DNA of 64,000 nt, taken from NCBI GenBank assembly GCA_016191285.1, contig JACPPA010000023.1, positions 1-64,000 on the forward strand, read 5' to 3'. Every line of letters begins with the position of its first letter. Within the stretch, counting starts at the first letter, position 1. The translations under genes were made by a program, and so were the position numbers. The notes beneath the pieces were generated by a model that did no database searches, was not told the origin of the DNA, and saw nothing but the letters and a program-made list of their open reading frames with translations. This document shows, piece after piece, positions 1-8,885 of this stretch. The DNA is from Gammaproteobacteria bacterium (GTDB lineage Bacteria; Pseudomonadota; Gammaproteobacteria; Ga0077536).

Positions 1-231
1 GCGGCGCTTAGGTGTTTTAGGCATTGGCAAATCATGCCAGATTTATCCTTACCTCAAATATGCAGCGAACCCTATGAAAATAGGCTTTACAACTTGAGCA
101 TCTACTCATTTTTACCCACACTCAAACCGGAAGAGCCATAATTCATTCACAGACAAAGCAGAATTCGCCCGCGCTCCAGGCGCGATTTTCCGTTGACGAT
201 TTAGGTCGGGATCGGTTGAGGAATATCGCAA
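1..231. other. Left-edge region without a recognised gene
   Basis: No convincing open frame or RNA gene was recognised between the window edge and the stop codon of the recombinase gene. The stretch is comparatively AT-rich at its start. Confidence 0.4.
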
Positions 232-1098
232 TCAGCGACCGAGATGGATAGAAGTAATGGATCGCCGCTCATGGCCGAGGTCGCGGCTGAGGGTGAGGCG
301 GGCCTCGGTGTCGCGAGTCTTTTGTTCGCGGGTGAATGTGTTTGAACCTGGTCCACCCGCGGCCGGCGACGCCCACCCCGTCAGTTCTTGATAGCGCTGC
401 TGCGCATAGGCGTGGCGCAGTCCGTGCAGTTTCGATAACCCAGCACGTCCGGTATGGCCCTCGTAGATGCGCAGCTGTTCCACGTAGTTCCGATTGGCTG
501 GGATCAACGCGCCACGTCCCGTAAGTTTGTGTGCGCGATCGAGCACGCCGCGCTGTGCATTGGTGCGGATCGGGACCTCGCGTGCCTTGCCGCCTTTAGT
601 CCAGGTGTCTTTGAGGACGAGTTTGTCGCCGCGGTCGGCGTAGCTCGGGATAAACTTGATGGCTTCCTCGCGGCGGAGCCCGAAGGCCGCCTGCAGCTCG
701 AGACTCATCCGGACAGAGGCGTCACGGACTTTGTCGAGCGCGCCCGCGTCGACCGTCTTGGCCTTGCTCTCCTCGGTCACGAACTGGCGATGCGGAATGC
801 CGTAATGGTCATTGATGCGCGCGATGACGTTCTGGCGATCCACTTTCATTGCCCACCAACGCAAGGCCGACACCCGGTTCTTAATCGTTGCAATCGCAAG
901 TTCCTCCGTAAGCCAGTGTTGAGTCAAGGCTTCAACATGTTTTGGTTTCAGAGATTGCGCTTCCAGTTGCCGATACCCGAGTTCATGCAGCTGGTTCGCG
1001 ATGAGCGATAGCAGCCACAGCCGTTGCGCCTGAGTCGCATAACTCCCATCCCGATTCTTCAAACAAAGCTGTCTCAGTTGGTAGTTGAGGTCTCGCAT
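232..1098 (-). CDS. Tyrosine recombinase/integrase with His in place of the catalytic Tyr
   Basis: Phage-type integrase of about 288 residues. The N-terminal ~100 residues look like the SAM-like core-binding domain of the integrase_1 family. The catalytic domain follows, with Arg142 (GLRRE), the box HGLRH (His225 and Arg228) and LGH (His276). In this family the protein ends in a motif like ITxxYLGR. Here the end reads ITSIHLGR, so residue 285 is His (codon CAT) where the nucleophilic Tyr (TAT) is expected. The start is placed at MRDLNYQ because family similarity begins there, although the frame stays open for 42 more codons. It may be an inactive integrase remnant of the mobile DNA at the left edge. 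The family call is firm; loss of activity is inferred from the single substitution. Confidence 0.8.
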   Translation of the reverse strand: MRDLNYQLRQLCLKNRDGSYATQAQRLWLLSLIANQLHELGYRQLEAQSLKPKHVEALTQHWLTEELAIATIKNRVSALRWWAMKVDRQNVIARINDHYGIPHRQFVTEESKAKTVDAGALDKVRDASVRMSLELQAAFGLRREEAIKFIPSYADRGDKLVLKDTWTKGGKAREVPIRTNAQRGVLDRAHKLTGRGALIPANRNYVEQLRIYEGHTGRAGLSKLHGLRHAYAQQRYQELTGWASPAAGGPGSNTFTREQKTRDTEARLTLSRDLGHERRSITSIHLGR

Positions 1099-1938
1099 GT
1101 GTTCCAAACATTTCTGGTAAGTGTTAATGATCTCCCAAGAGCCGTAGCCACTTGAGCACGATTGCGCGTGATAGATCGGGGACACGACTCCCCAAGACCT
1201 CAAAATGCCGGTCTCCGGCAGCACGGACTTTCCTCGCAGAAGAAGTCGCCGCGCCAGTCCAACTCCCAGCCCGTTGCGGGCTTCATTGCAGCGTGGTGCG
1301 AAGCACCGAATGACTGTCGGGTTGGAGTTCCACGAACCCTAATGAACACCTTTCAACAGACCAGAGACCCGAGCACGAGGTCGTTGGAAACGTAGTAGCA
1401 GAAACGGAATGAACGACTTACGTTCATCCCAGACAACGACCAGCCTTCTTTCGAAGGCCGCATTTCTCGAAGGTCTTTGAAATGCCTGAGCGCCACGATA
1501 AGCGTCGTGGCCACGCATGAATTCCGTGGAAGAAATTGTAGTGGAAGAAGACTAAACTTCAAGCGAGAAAACGATATTTTTCCCTTTAATATTAAAACGT
1601 TATCGCACGCTACTGGTCATTACCGAACGTTGCCAGACGTTATCAAACAGGTAAAATATTTTTGTCGTTGTTGGCGCTTCATGCCTTGACGACGCTTGAA
1701 TCGTCGGCGACAAGATCGGTGCCTTGGGCTTTGGTGATCGCCGGTAAAACGAACAGGCGATCGGCAAGGGGGAACTGATCCCGCAGAGCGCCGCGCGTGC
1801 ATTTCGCAAAGTTAGAAACGAATCGGCGCGATTTCGCGCCCACATTATTTTTCTGCCGAGCGAAAGGACGATTTCGGACGTCATACTTACGCGCTACTGC
1901 CGATAAACTCGCGAAAGCCGTTGTCGCAGCTCACGTTT

Positions 1939-1978
1939 CCGTCCCCGTCCCTACCGCGTCTGGTAGGGACGGGGACGG
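1939..1978. repeat. Perfect 17-bp inverted repeat (hairpin)
   Basis: The left arm 1939-1955 and the right arm 1962-1978 are exact reverse complements separated by 6 nt. The arms are built from GGGAC/GTCCC steps and are very GC-rich. No T-run follows, so a simple intrinsic terminator is not obvious. A REP-like or transposon-derived hairpin is the likelier reading. Confidence 0.75.
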
Positions 1979-2176
1979 CCTTCGGGGCGGTCAACCACTA
2001 TGCTAAAAAGCTTTCCTTAGTGACGCCCACGTCGCGGGGACACGTCACGTCTGTCAGTAGGCCCCGACACAGATGTAGCGGCCAACATCGCGCTGATTAT
2101 ATTTTTCCATCTGAGATTACAATCGCAGCGCGTGTGACAACGGGCACCGTTGGCGCGTGGGCTGCCCGCCCCGAGA

Positions 2177-2215
2177 GGCCATCGTCACTGCCAACTGCGG
2201 GTAGTGACGATGGCC
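2177..2215. repeat. Inverted repeat with 13-bp perfect outer stem
   Basis: GGCCATCGTCACT at 2177-2189 pairs with AGTGACGATGGCC at 2203-2215. It lies 200 bp from the other hairpin in the same gene-free stretch. No T-run follows it. Confidence 0.6.
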
Positions 2216-2647
2216 GAGAACTGAGATAGCGCAACGGTTTTGAGCACATTTTCAACGTGACAGCCACGTGACGCGTTCTTGAGACCCGCAAAGCGCACCG
2301 AATTTATCCGTGGCCACGACGGTATCGTGGCAAAGAAGCAGGCATCGGTCTGCAAGCTTGCGGCATCGAAAGCTGTTGATCGAACTAGGGTTGGAACCAG
2401 CGACGCGAAACCGTCAGCAATGTGCCAGAGGCGTAACCGATAACCCGCGTATCGCAGAAATCAGGAGGAGGTGACGAGAACCCAGGATAAGGAGTGGTAA
2501 CGGTCCATAGGAACGATCCAGCAGGGAGTCTCCGATGCATCGCCTAATGTAGATTTTCCCTTTTTCCGGCCGCATTGCCCGATCAAGCGCTTGGCAATAA
2601 GATATCGCTATGTCGTTTATTATAGCGTTCCAGAAAAGCGCCTCGTG

Positions 2648-3441
2648 ATGCGGACCTCCAAGCGTGGATTGGACTGGATGGTTGGCCTTAGCTTGATGCT
2701 TTCTCACGCGACCGTCGCATGGGCAGACGCTGCGATCGTCGCCGCCGCCGCCGATCTGAAGTTTGCGCTGGAAGAGATCGTCGCCAAGTTCAAAGAGGAC
2801 GGGAAACGCGATGTAAAACTGGTGTTTGGGTCCTCGGGTAACTTTTATACCCAGATTGAGCAAGGGGCGCCGTTCCAGATGTTCCTGTCGGCGGACGAAG
2901 ACTTGGTGTCCAAGCTTGCGGGCGCTGGTAAAACTTTAGATCGAGGTGATCTTTACGCCATCGGACGTATCGGGATCTTCTGTCCCAAGGGTTCGCCATT
3001 GCGTCCAGATACACAACTTAAGGATCTTGCAGCCGCGCTGACGGATGGTCGCCTCACAAAGTTCGCCATCACAAACCCGGAGCATGCGCCGTACGGCAAG
3101 CGTGCCGTGGAAGCCTTGATGTACGCTGGTCTCTGGGAGCGAATTAAGAACAAGTTGGTGCTTGGCGAGAACGTGGCGCAGACTGCTCAGTTCGCTACCT
3201 CCGGTGGTACCCAGGGCGGCATCATTGCCTATTCACTTGCATTAGCCCCGTCGGTCGCGCGGTTAGGTGACTTTGCATTGATCCCGGAGTCCTAGCACGC
3301 GCCGCTCAAGCAGCGCATGGTGCTGCTCAAAGGTGCCAACGACGCGGCAAAGGACTTCTACCGTTACCTACTGGAACCGTCCGCGCGGGAAGTTATGAAG
3401 TTATGAAGAAGTACGGTTTCGCGCTACCCGATGAGCAGTGA
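2648..3441 (+). pseudogene. modA: Molybdate ABC transporter substrate-binding protein (ModA), broken twice
   Basis: Periplasmic molybdate-binding protein of the ModA family. The start at MRTSKRG gives a signal peptide ending near ATVAWADA. Typical ModA features follow, such as the FGSSGNFYTQI segment and TNPEHAPYGKRAVEAL. The frame hits TAG at 3293-3295, where the family has Trp (PES-W-HAPL). The same frame then continues with recognisable ModA sequence (HAPLKQRMVLLKGA). An 8-bp tandem duplication of GTTATGAA (3392-3399 and 3400-3407) then shifts the frame just before the C-terminal KKYGFALP-like end, which stops at 3439-3441. No modB or modC lies next to it. Two independent lesions make an inactive gene likely. 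Confidence 0.85.
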
Positions 3442-3577
3442 CCCCACAGCGAGCCGCCTAGCGTCGACGGGCAATGGCAACACTGCTGCCTGGCGCGCAG
3501 CATCGAAAAGCTCGGACAAAAAGCTATGCCAATAGCAGAAGGCAGACGCCAATTTGCGTGCTCCCCCGTCGGGCGTC

Positions 3578-4603
3578 TTAGTGATCCAACGCTGTCTGCG
3601 GCACCATAACCCTTAGCACCGGACGCCCATTTACGCTACTCAATGGAAAGTAGATGTAATGAGTTATAGGGTCAACACCGACAACATGCGCATGGGCAGC
3701 AAGCAAGCCTTCTGCAATTTTCTGCACTCTGCGGCCGACCGTGCTGAATACCGAAACGATACCTTCTTCACCTGCCACATAGAGTAACCGCAGCCCAGGA
3801 TCGTAGGCCAGCACGTCGGGCGCTTTCCCGACATCAAATGACGCTGCTACCCGTTTTGTCGTCAGGTCGAAGATTAACAACGTGTGATTTCCTTCGCAGG
3901 CCACGAACGCCATAAGACCAGTCGGTTCGATTAACAGGCCATGGGGCTGGTTAGCCCCTGTTAGATCGTAGCGGGCGATGATCGTGTTGCTATCAGGATT
4001 GATCTCAACCAATTGATTGCGGGTTTGGGCATTGACGAAGATGTGCTTGGAGACCGGATCGTATTGGGAATTGCCAGCGACACTGTCGAGATCAATGGTA
4101 TCCACACGCTGATTGGAGTTTGTATCGATAACGCTCACCGAAGCGCCCAACTTATCGGACACGAAAAGTTTATGCACACTGGGCGCGTAAGCCAGGCCGT
4201 CGGGATAAATCCCCGCCGGAATTCGCTCGACAATGTTTAGTGTCGCCTCGTCGATCACCACCACTTCGTTGGTCTTCGTCGCGGTTGCGAAAGCGCGACC
4301 AAGTTCAGGGACGCTAAGCACACCATGGACGTGGCTGACGCCAGGAATATCACTGATCACGTTCTGAGATTTCGTATCAACTACGGTGATCATACTGTCG
4401 CCAAGGTGGGCCACGAAAAGCAGATGCTTCTGTGGATCGACGCTTTCATAATCGAAACGAGTCGTCGCGCCCGTGAGCGGGATATCGGTCACCCATCGCA
4501 ACTTAGAAAGTCCTGGGGTCGCCGGTTGACCGCCAGCGGCAGTACTGCAAACAAGCGCGGCTGCACTAATTAGTTGGCGAACTACCCCACAGCGCCGCGT
4601 CAC
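3578..4603 (-). CDS. Secreted YVTN-type beta-propeller protein
   Basis: A 341-residue protein with an N-terminal signal sequence (hydrophobic stretch to about residue 25). Repeated blades are of the YncE/40-residue YVTN family, for example VVIDEATLN, VSVIDTNSNQ and LLIFDLTTK at regular spacing. It probably acts in the periplasm as a binding or scaffold propeller; no catalytic motif is visible. It is the last gene of the minus-strand chromate operon. Its GTG start (4601-4603) overlaps the TGA of the upstream ChrB-domain gene in a GTGA junction, which indicates translational coupling. A role in chromate resistance is inferred from context only. Confidence 0.75.
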   Translation of the reverse strand: MTRRCGVVRQLISAAALVCSTAAGGQPATPGLSKLRWVTDIPLTGATTRFDYESVDPQKHLLFVAHLGDSMITVVDTKSQNVISDIPGVSHVHGVLSVPELGRAFATATKTNEVVVIDEATLNIVERIPAGIYPDGLAYAPSVHKLFVSDKLGASVSVIDTNSNQRVDTIDLDSVAGNSQYDPVSKHIFVNAQTRNQLVEINPDSNTIIARYDLTGANQPHGLLIEPTGLMAFVACEGNHTLLIFDLTTKRVAASFDVGKAPDVLAYDPGLRLLYVAGEEGIVSVFSTVGRRVQKIAEGLLAAHAHVVGVDPITHYIYFPLSSVNGRPVLRVMVPQTALDH

Positions 4604-5049
4604 TTAGGCGGCCAGTTGTGCGTCTCTTTCTGGCAATGCCGGCACCAGACGTAGAGTGCGTCATAGATCACCAGGCCATGCTGGAGCATCTGCTGATCGT
4701 CGGCAAAGCCATAGGACAGCCCGAGCGAGATTGCATACAGTCCAGCCGATTGTGGGGCGAGATCAAGTCGCGAGGTATCAGCCCCGCGCACGATGGTCGC
4801 CAGTTGAATCAACGCAGGCTCGTTGAGCTGATACTTGGTCAGAAAGGCATCAAAGCTGCAGAGATCGCCGACATGCGAAAGTTCAACGCCGGGAATGTCA
4901 TAGGGTATCGCGCCGGTTTCGGCTGCCATCTTGATCACATCACCCGCGGGCACGTAGAGAAATGCGGGCTCGGCATCGATAAATCGGGCAATCAGCCACG
5001 GACAGGCGATGCGATCGATCTTCGGTCGTTCACGCGTGATCCACTTCAT
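4600..5049 (-). CDS. Stand-alone ChrB C-terminal-domain protein (chromate resistance)
   Basis: A 149-residue protein consisting almost only of the domain found at the C-terminus of ChrB. The signature RPKIDRIACPWLIARFID is at the start, with VELSHVGDLCSFDAF in the middle. The ATG at 5047-5049 sits in an ATGA overlap with the SOD stop codon, which decides the start; a longer open frame upstream lies within the SOD gene. Stand-alone ChrB domains recur in chromate operons, but their biochemistry is unsettled. Conserved Cys residues in the CPW and DLCSF motifs suggest metal or redox chemistry; this is an inference. A paralogous domain is at 10664-11140. Confidence 0.8.
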   Translation of the reverse strand: MKWITRERPKIDRIACPWLIARFIDAEPAFLYVPAGDVIKMAAETGAIPYDIPGVELSHVGDLCSFDAFLTKYQLNEPALIQLATIVRGADTSRLDLAPQSAGLYAISLGLSYGFADDQQMLQHGLVIYDALYVWCRHCQKETHNWPPK

Positions 5050-5810
5050 GCTGGCAGGTCGAAGGCTTTGAAGCGACGTGCTTGTGCGAGCCGCGCGGCG
5101 ACCACGTTCCACTGGATATTCTCGAAAAAAACATCGACATACTTCGCAGCAGCAGCGCCGAAGTCCATCTGGTAGGCATGCTCATACATGTCCATCACGA
5201 GTAACGGTAGCGTTGCGGCAGGCGCATGCAGGTGATCCCACAGCCAATAGTTCTCGATCTGTCCGAGGTGCAGGTTGTAGCCCAGCACCACCCAGCCCGA
5301 GCCGCCGCCAAGGCCGACGCCTATCCGACGGAATTCAGTTTCCCAGGACTCGAAGTCACCGAACGCATCCCCAATCTGCTTGCGCACTTCACCGTCAGCT
5401 TTCCCATCGCCACCCAGGTTATCGAAATAAAGCTCGTGGAAGATCACCGAGCCGGTGCGCAGTAAATGCTCGCGTTTCAAATCATTGTAAGCAAATGGCG
5501 GCGTGTCCTTGTTCGCGAGCGCGGCCGCGAGCTGTTGTTTCACCGCATTGAGCGTTTTCACCGAGCCGCCGTAATTATTTTCCCAATGCGAGCGGATTAT
5601 TTTTTCAGAGAAGCCGTGCATTTTGGCTGGATCGAAGGGCAATGGCTTCGGCTGGTGTGTCGCGGCAAATGCCGCAGCGACTGGACGAGAAGCAGCAGCC
5701 TCGTGGGAGGCTTCGAGGCTTGCAGCGTCGGTCGTTAATCCAGCGAGCAGCAGTCCCGCGGAACTCGCGGAGGCGGACATCAGGAATTCACGGCGAGAGG
5801 GTTCGGTCAT
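5046..5810 (-). CDS. Fe/Mn superoxide dismutase-like protein of the chromate operon (ChrC type)
   Basis: A 254-residue protein with a twin-arginine signal (SRREFLMSAS, then a hydrophobic stretch), so probably exported folded. The SOD fold begins near residue 55. The four metal ligands are in place: His in RSHWENNYGG, His in VIFHELYF, and Asp and His in LVMDMYEHAY. Canonical second-sphere residues are not conserved: the HYGKHH..Y segment reads HWENNYGGS, the Gln before the second ligand is Ser, and GSGWxWL reads GSGWVVL. SOD genes (chrC) are established members of chromate operons, where they counter radicals made during Cr(VI) reduction. Dismutase activity should not be assumed here. A close paralogue is at 12602-13333. 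Confidence 0.85.
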   Translation of the reverse strand: MTEPSRREFLMSASASSAGLLLAGLTTDAASLEASHEAAASRPVAAAFAATHQPKPLPFDPAKMHGFSEKIIRSHWENNYGGSVKTLNAVKQQLAAALANKDTPPFAYNDLKREHLLRTGSVIFHELYFDNLGGDGKADGEVRKQIGDAFGDFESWETEFRRIGVGLGGGSGWVVLGYNLHLGQIENYWLWDHLHAPAATLPLLVMDMYEHAYQMDFGAAAAKYVDVFFENIQWNVVAARLAQARRFKAFDLPA

Positions 5811-5832
5811 GGAAGATCTCCGGTTAGTGGAA

Positions 5833-7011
5833 TCAGGGCAAGCTCGGGACAGCCGCCCGTAATGGATACGCGATAAGCCCCACGGCAGCCGCGATGAGGA
5901 TCATGATCGGCTCTGGTATTTTCTTGAACTTCCACAGCACGAAGGCCGTGATCAGCGCGAGAAGAAGCGTGATCGGATCTATCACGGAGCGTCGCCCGAG
6001 AACGATCACGGAGCCGGCGATGGTGCCGACGGCAGCAGCGGTGGCGCCGTCGACAAACGCGACAATTGCTGGTCGCTTGCCGTGCTTCTTGAAGTAGGGC
6101 GCCGGAATAATCGTAAACAGATAACAAGGGAGGAAAGTCGCCAAGGCGGCAACGGTCGCGCCGGACAGACCGGCAATGAGGTAGCCAATGAACCCCACCG
6201 TGATCACCACGGGACCAGGGGTGATCATCGCGACCGCGACTGCATCGATGAACTGGTGTTCCGTTAACCAGTGATGCTCAGTGACGACGCCGCCATATAG
6301 GAACGGCACGATCGCGAGTCCGCTGCCGAATACAAACGCCCCGGCCTTAGCGAAGAAGACGCCAATTTGCAGCAGCGTCGGCCAGTCCGACACCGCGAAC
6401 AACGGCGCAAACGCCGCGAATGCGTGAGTCGAACCGTTGCCAAAGGCACGGGTGGGCGGCGCACGCACCAGCCAAACAATGATGCCGGATAAAAAGAATA
6501 CCCAAACGACTTCCTGAGCGCTGATTGCAGTCACTGCCGCGCTGACCAAAAAAAGTGCCCAAAGCAATCGGTCACGGCCAATGTTCTTGGTAGTGAGTTT
6601 GTAGGCACTGAGTGCGATAATGCCGATCACCGCAGCACCGACGCCATAGAAGACCGCCTGCATCCAGCTCAATCCCCCAAAGCGGATATAGAGCCAGCCG
6701 AGACCCAGGACCATCAGAAACGATGGGAGTACGAATGCGAGCCCGACCAAGGTTGCGCCACGATTCCGATAGTGGACAAAGCCAAGATAGATCGCGAGTT
6801 GGGCAGCCAACGGTCCCGGCATCAGCTGCGCCAGGGTCAGCCCTTCTTTATATTCAGCCTCGGAAATCCATTTGCGGTCTTCGACGAGATCGCGATACAT
6901 GTAGCTCACCAGTGCGACCGGGCCGCCGAAACCAATCGACCCAAGCCTGGCGGCATAGCAGACCAATTGCCACAGCGTATAACCTGGTGTCGTAGAAGTG
7001 CTGCTGCTCAT
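5833..7011 (-). CDS. chrA: Chromate transporter ChrA
   Basis: A 392-residue inner-membrane protein of the CHR family, which exports chromate using the proton motive force. It has two homologous halves, each opening with a motif like GFGGPVALVSYM (N-half) and AGAFVFGSGLAIVPFL (C-half), plus PGPLA and TPGPVV motifs typical of the family. About ten hydrophobic segments can be seen. Its ATG overlaps the chrB stop (ATGA, 7008-7011), and the SOD gene follows after 22 bp, so chrB-chrA-SOD-ChrB domain-propeller is one operon. Confidence 0.93.
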   Translation of the reverse strand: MSSSTSTTPGYTLWQLVCYAARLGSIGFGGPVALVSYMYRDLVEDRKWISEAEYKEGLTLAQLMPGPLAAQLAIYLGFVHYRNRGATLVGLAFVLPSFLMVLGLGWLYIRFGGLSWMQAVFYGVGAAVIGIIALSAYKLTTKNIGRDRLLWALFLVSAAVTAISAQEVVWVFFLSGIIVWLVRAPPTRAFGNGSTHAFAAFAPLFAVSDWPTLLQIGVFFAKAGAFVFGSGLAIVPFLYGGVVTEHHWLTEHQFIDAVAVAMITPGPVVITVGFIGYLIAGLSGATVAALATFLPCYLFTIIPAPYFKKHGKRPAIVAFVDGATAAAVGTIAGSVIVLGRRSVIDPITLLLALITAFVLWKFKKIPEPIMILIAAAVGLIAYPLRAAVPSLP

Positions 7012-7970
7012 ACCGCGATTTCCTGACCGTTGAAGTGCGCATGAAGAGAATCCAGGACCTGCCCAAGCTCTTCGAGTAACTGATCGTCGTCGAGCCCGCG
7101 CCGGCGCGCTCCCGCGAGTACGGCTTCAAACCCCGCGGCCTCCGGCACGACAGCGCCTCCGGTGTCGAGTGCACGTACCATCTCACCGAGCCGGACGAGA
7201 CCACGGTCGCCATCTAACGCAAAGCTCGCCATTAACACTTCAAACGTGACGCGTTCGCCGACATGGGTGAACGCTGCCCCATCGAAATCAAATCCGAGTG
7301 CCTGCTTAGGACAGGCGGACGGTTTTTCCAGCCATAGGAACCGTGCTTGCAGATCAATGAACCGACGGATCAACCAGGCACTAGCGACCCGATCGACCCA
7401 CAGTCGCCGTCTTGTCGCCCAGGTTCGCCCCTGATACGCGTCCTTCGCCAGCGTTTGAATATCGTTATTGGCGGCGTGCGGCTCGTCCGGCGACAGAACC
7501 GTGGTTGCGGCGCCGAGAAAGTCCGACCAGGTAGCATCCGTGTGGGACGAGGCGTCGTTTGGAAAATAATCGATGGCACGGATTGTTTCGTATTCCTTAC
7601 GCAGACGGCGCACTAAACGGTTGATTTCACTTGGCGCGAGCCCGGCCAGCGATTTACGGGTGTCGATTACCGATTTCTCAAACGCCACATGGTCTGCGCT
7701 GCGGTCGAACAGACTCCGAAATTGAGCTTCCTGCTCGGCATTTCGGTTTCCCGCGGACATCAAATGGGCTACACCACCGGCGTCGAGGATCGCGGAACAG
7801 AGTTCTCGAAATGCTTCCTCGTGCGCCGGCCTCGCGGGCAACAAATAGACGCCGTCACGAATGACGGCACACCCCAAGGATTTCAGGGCGCGCCAAAACC
7901 GCATCCTCGCAGTGGCGCTTTCCGTTGGGAGCGTGAGGACGAGTACGTACCAGCCAGATCCCATATCCAT
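7008..7970 (-). CDS. chrB: ChrB chromate-responsive regulator
   Basis: About 320 residues. The N-terminal half matches ChrB proteins (GWYVLVLTLPTES, RMRFWRALKSLG, IRDGVYLLP). The C-terminal half is the ChrB domain with the signature DRVASAWLIRRFIDL. This copy lacks the CPW cysteine found in the two stand-alone domains of this window. In studied operons ChrB senses chromate and controls chr transcription. The start is placed at the first Met of MDMGSGWY, or the Met two codons later, because ChrB similarity begins there and the longer frame would run through an AT-rich promoter-like stretch. It is the first gene of the operon. Confidence 0.85.
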   Translation of the reverse strand: MDMGSGWYVLVLTLPTESATARMRFWRALKSLGCAVIRDGVYLLPARPAHEEAFRELCSAILDAGGVAHLMSAGNRNAEQEAQFRSLFDRSADHVAFEKSVIDTRKSLAGLAPSEINRLVRRLRKEYETIRAIDYFPNDASSHTDATWSDFLGAATTVLSPDEPHAANNDIQTLAKDAYQGRTWATRRRLWVDRVASAWLIRRFIDLQARFLWLEKPSACPKQALGFDFDGAAFTHVGERVTFEVLMASFALDGDRGLVRLGEMVRALDTGGAVVPEAAGFEAVLAGARRRGLDDDQLLEELGQVLDSLHAHFNGQEIAV

Positions 7971-8020
7971 GTAGGAATAATTACATAAAAGTAATATAAG
8001 ATACAAAAAGAAATAATTTG
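7971..8020 (-). promoter_or_regulatory. AT-rich promoter region of the chr operon with a dyad
   Basis: A distinctly AT-rich 50 bp lies immediately before chrB. It contains the dyad ATTAC-N6-GTAAT at 7980-7995 and TATATT-like hexamers read on the minus strand. It is a plausible core promoter and ChrB operator, because ChrB regulators act at their own promoters. No transcription start can be fixed from sequence alone. Confidence 0.4.
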
Positions 8021-8114
8021 AGCAAACGTCCAACGGCGTCGGCACCAGGACATATAAACCCTCGACAGGTCCTGAAAAACTGGAACCATCAAAGCCCACG
8101 GGTGACCGATTCCG

Positions 8115-8500
8115 AAACTTGAACCTGCCGGAACCTGGACGTGATAGAAGTTTGTGGAAAGAGCGCGCTTATCTGTCGTGTGCTCGACGACTTCGTACGT
8201 ATGTTCATGCTCATGATGTTCGGTCACGTGCAACCAGACGCCAATGGCCACGAACACGCCTAAGACCAGCAATGGAACGTGATTGGTTCTCCCATGACTA
8301 GCGCTAAAATCGTACCGATATAAAGGCGCAACCGAAAAATAGGCGGTAGTGCGCGCTGTCCCGAGGTGCCTCAGCCCGATCACGAAAAAGACGAGGCTCA
8401 CGCCATAAGCGAAAAATCCCACTACCATCGCGACGCGCACCATGCCGCGCGTCCTTCATGGCCTGACCAACGGAGATCTGATTGAACGTCGCCTGCGTCA
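8115..8500 (-). pseudogene. Remnant of an EamA/DMT-family transporter
   Basis: Minus-strand fragments match the C-terminal part of drug/metabolite transporters with a His-rich tail (GFFAYGVSLVFFVIGL, RHLGTARTTAYFSVAP, then AIGVWLHVTEHHEHEHT). The middle part (IGTILALVMGEPIT) is only readable after a single-base frame change near 8320, and the original frame resumes near 8280, so a compensating indel pair is present. The N-terminal half is missing. The His-rich tail is lost where the chr promoter region begins. The gene is broken or misassembled. Confidence 0.6.
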
Positions 8501-8885
8501 ACGAAGCGACGGGTCAAGGGCATCGAACGGCTTTCGATTACTGCTCGGAGCAGACGGCAATCCGTCAGGTCTCCTTGACGCCGGTTTCACGGGGAGACGT
8601 CCGTTACGCCAGTAGACCCTTACGCAAATGTCGCAGCCATCGATATTCGTCAACCAACGACTGAACCGCAAACGCAATTCAGAAATTTGGGGACCAAGTA
8701 GGCCCCGAGGAAGGGGTTCCGGGCCTAAGTCTGACATATCCGTTGCGTGCCTACGTCGCGGGCAGGCTGGACGTCAGCAGCTTATAATCCCGACTCAAGT
8801 ATGAGCTTCGGTCGAGTCCTGTAGCCTGGTGCCCGTCGAGGGTAAGCAACGCCGCGTGACGCCGACGCCTTGTGTCACGCGATTT
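8501..8885. other. Intergenic region
   Basis: No recognisable gene lies between the transporter remnant and the CBS-domain protein. Small frames here are most likely chance. Confidence 0.4.

Larger units (their letters stand above)
1225..2647. other. 1.4 kb non-coding stretch between integrase and modA remnant
   Basis: Short frames occur on both strands but none resembles a known protein. The stretch includes an AT-rich patch around 1555-1660 with three copies of an ACGTTATC-like octamer (1597, 1627, 1637), and two strong inverted repeats annotated separately. It is probably the non-coding flank of an integrated element. Confidence 0.4.
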
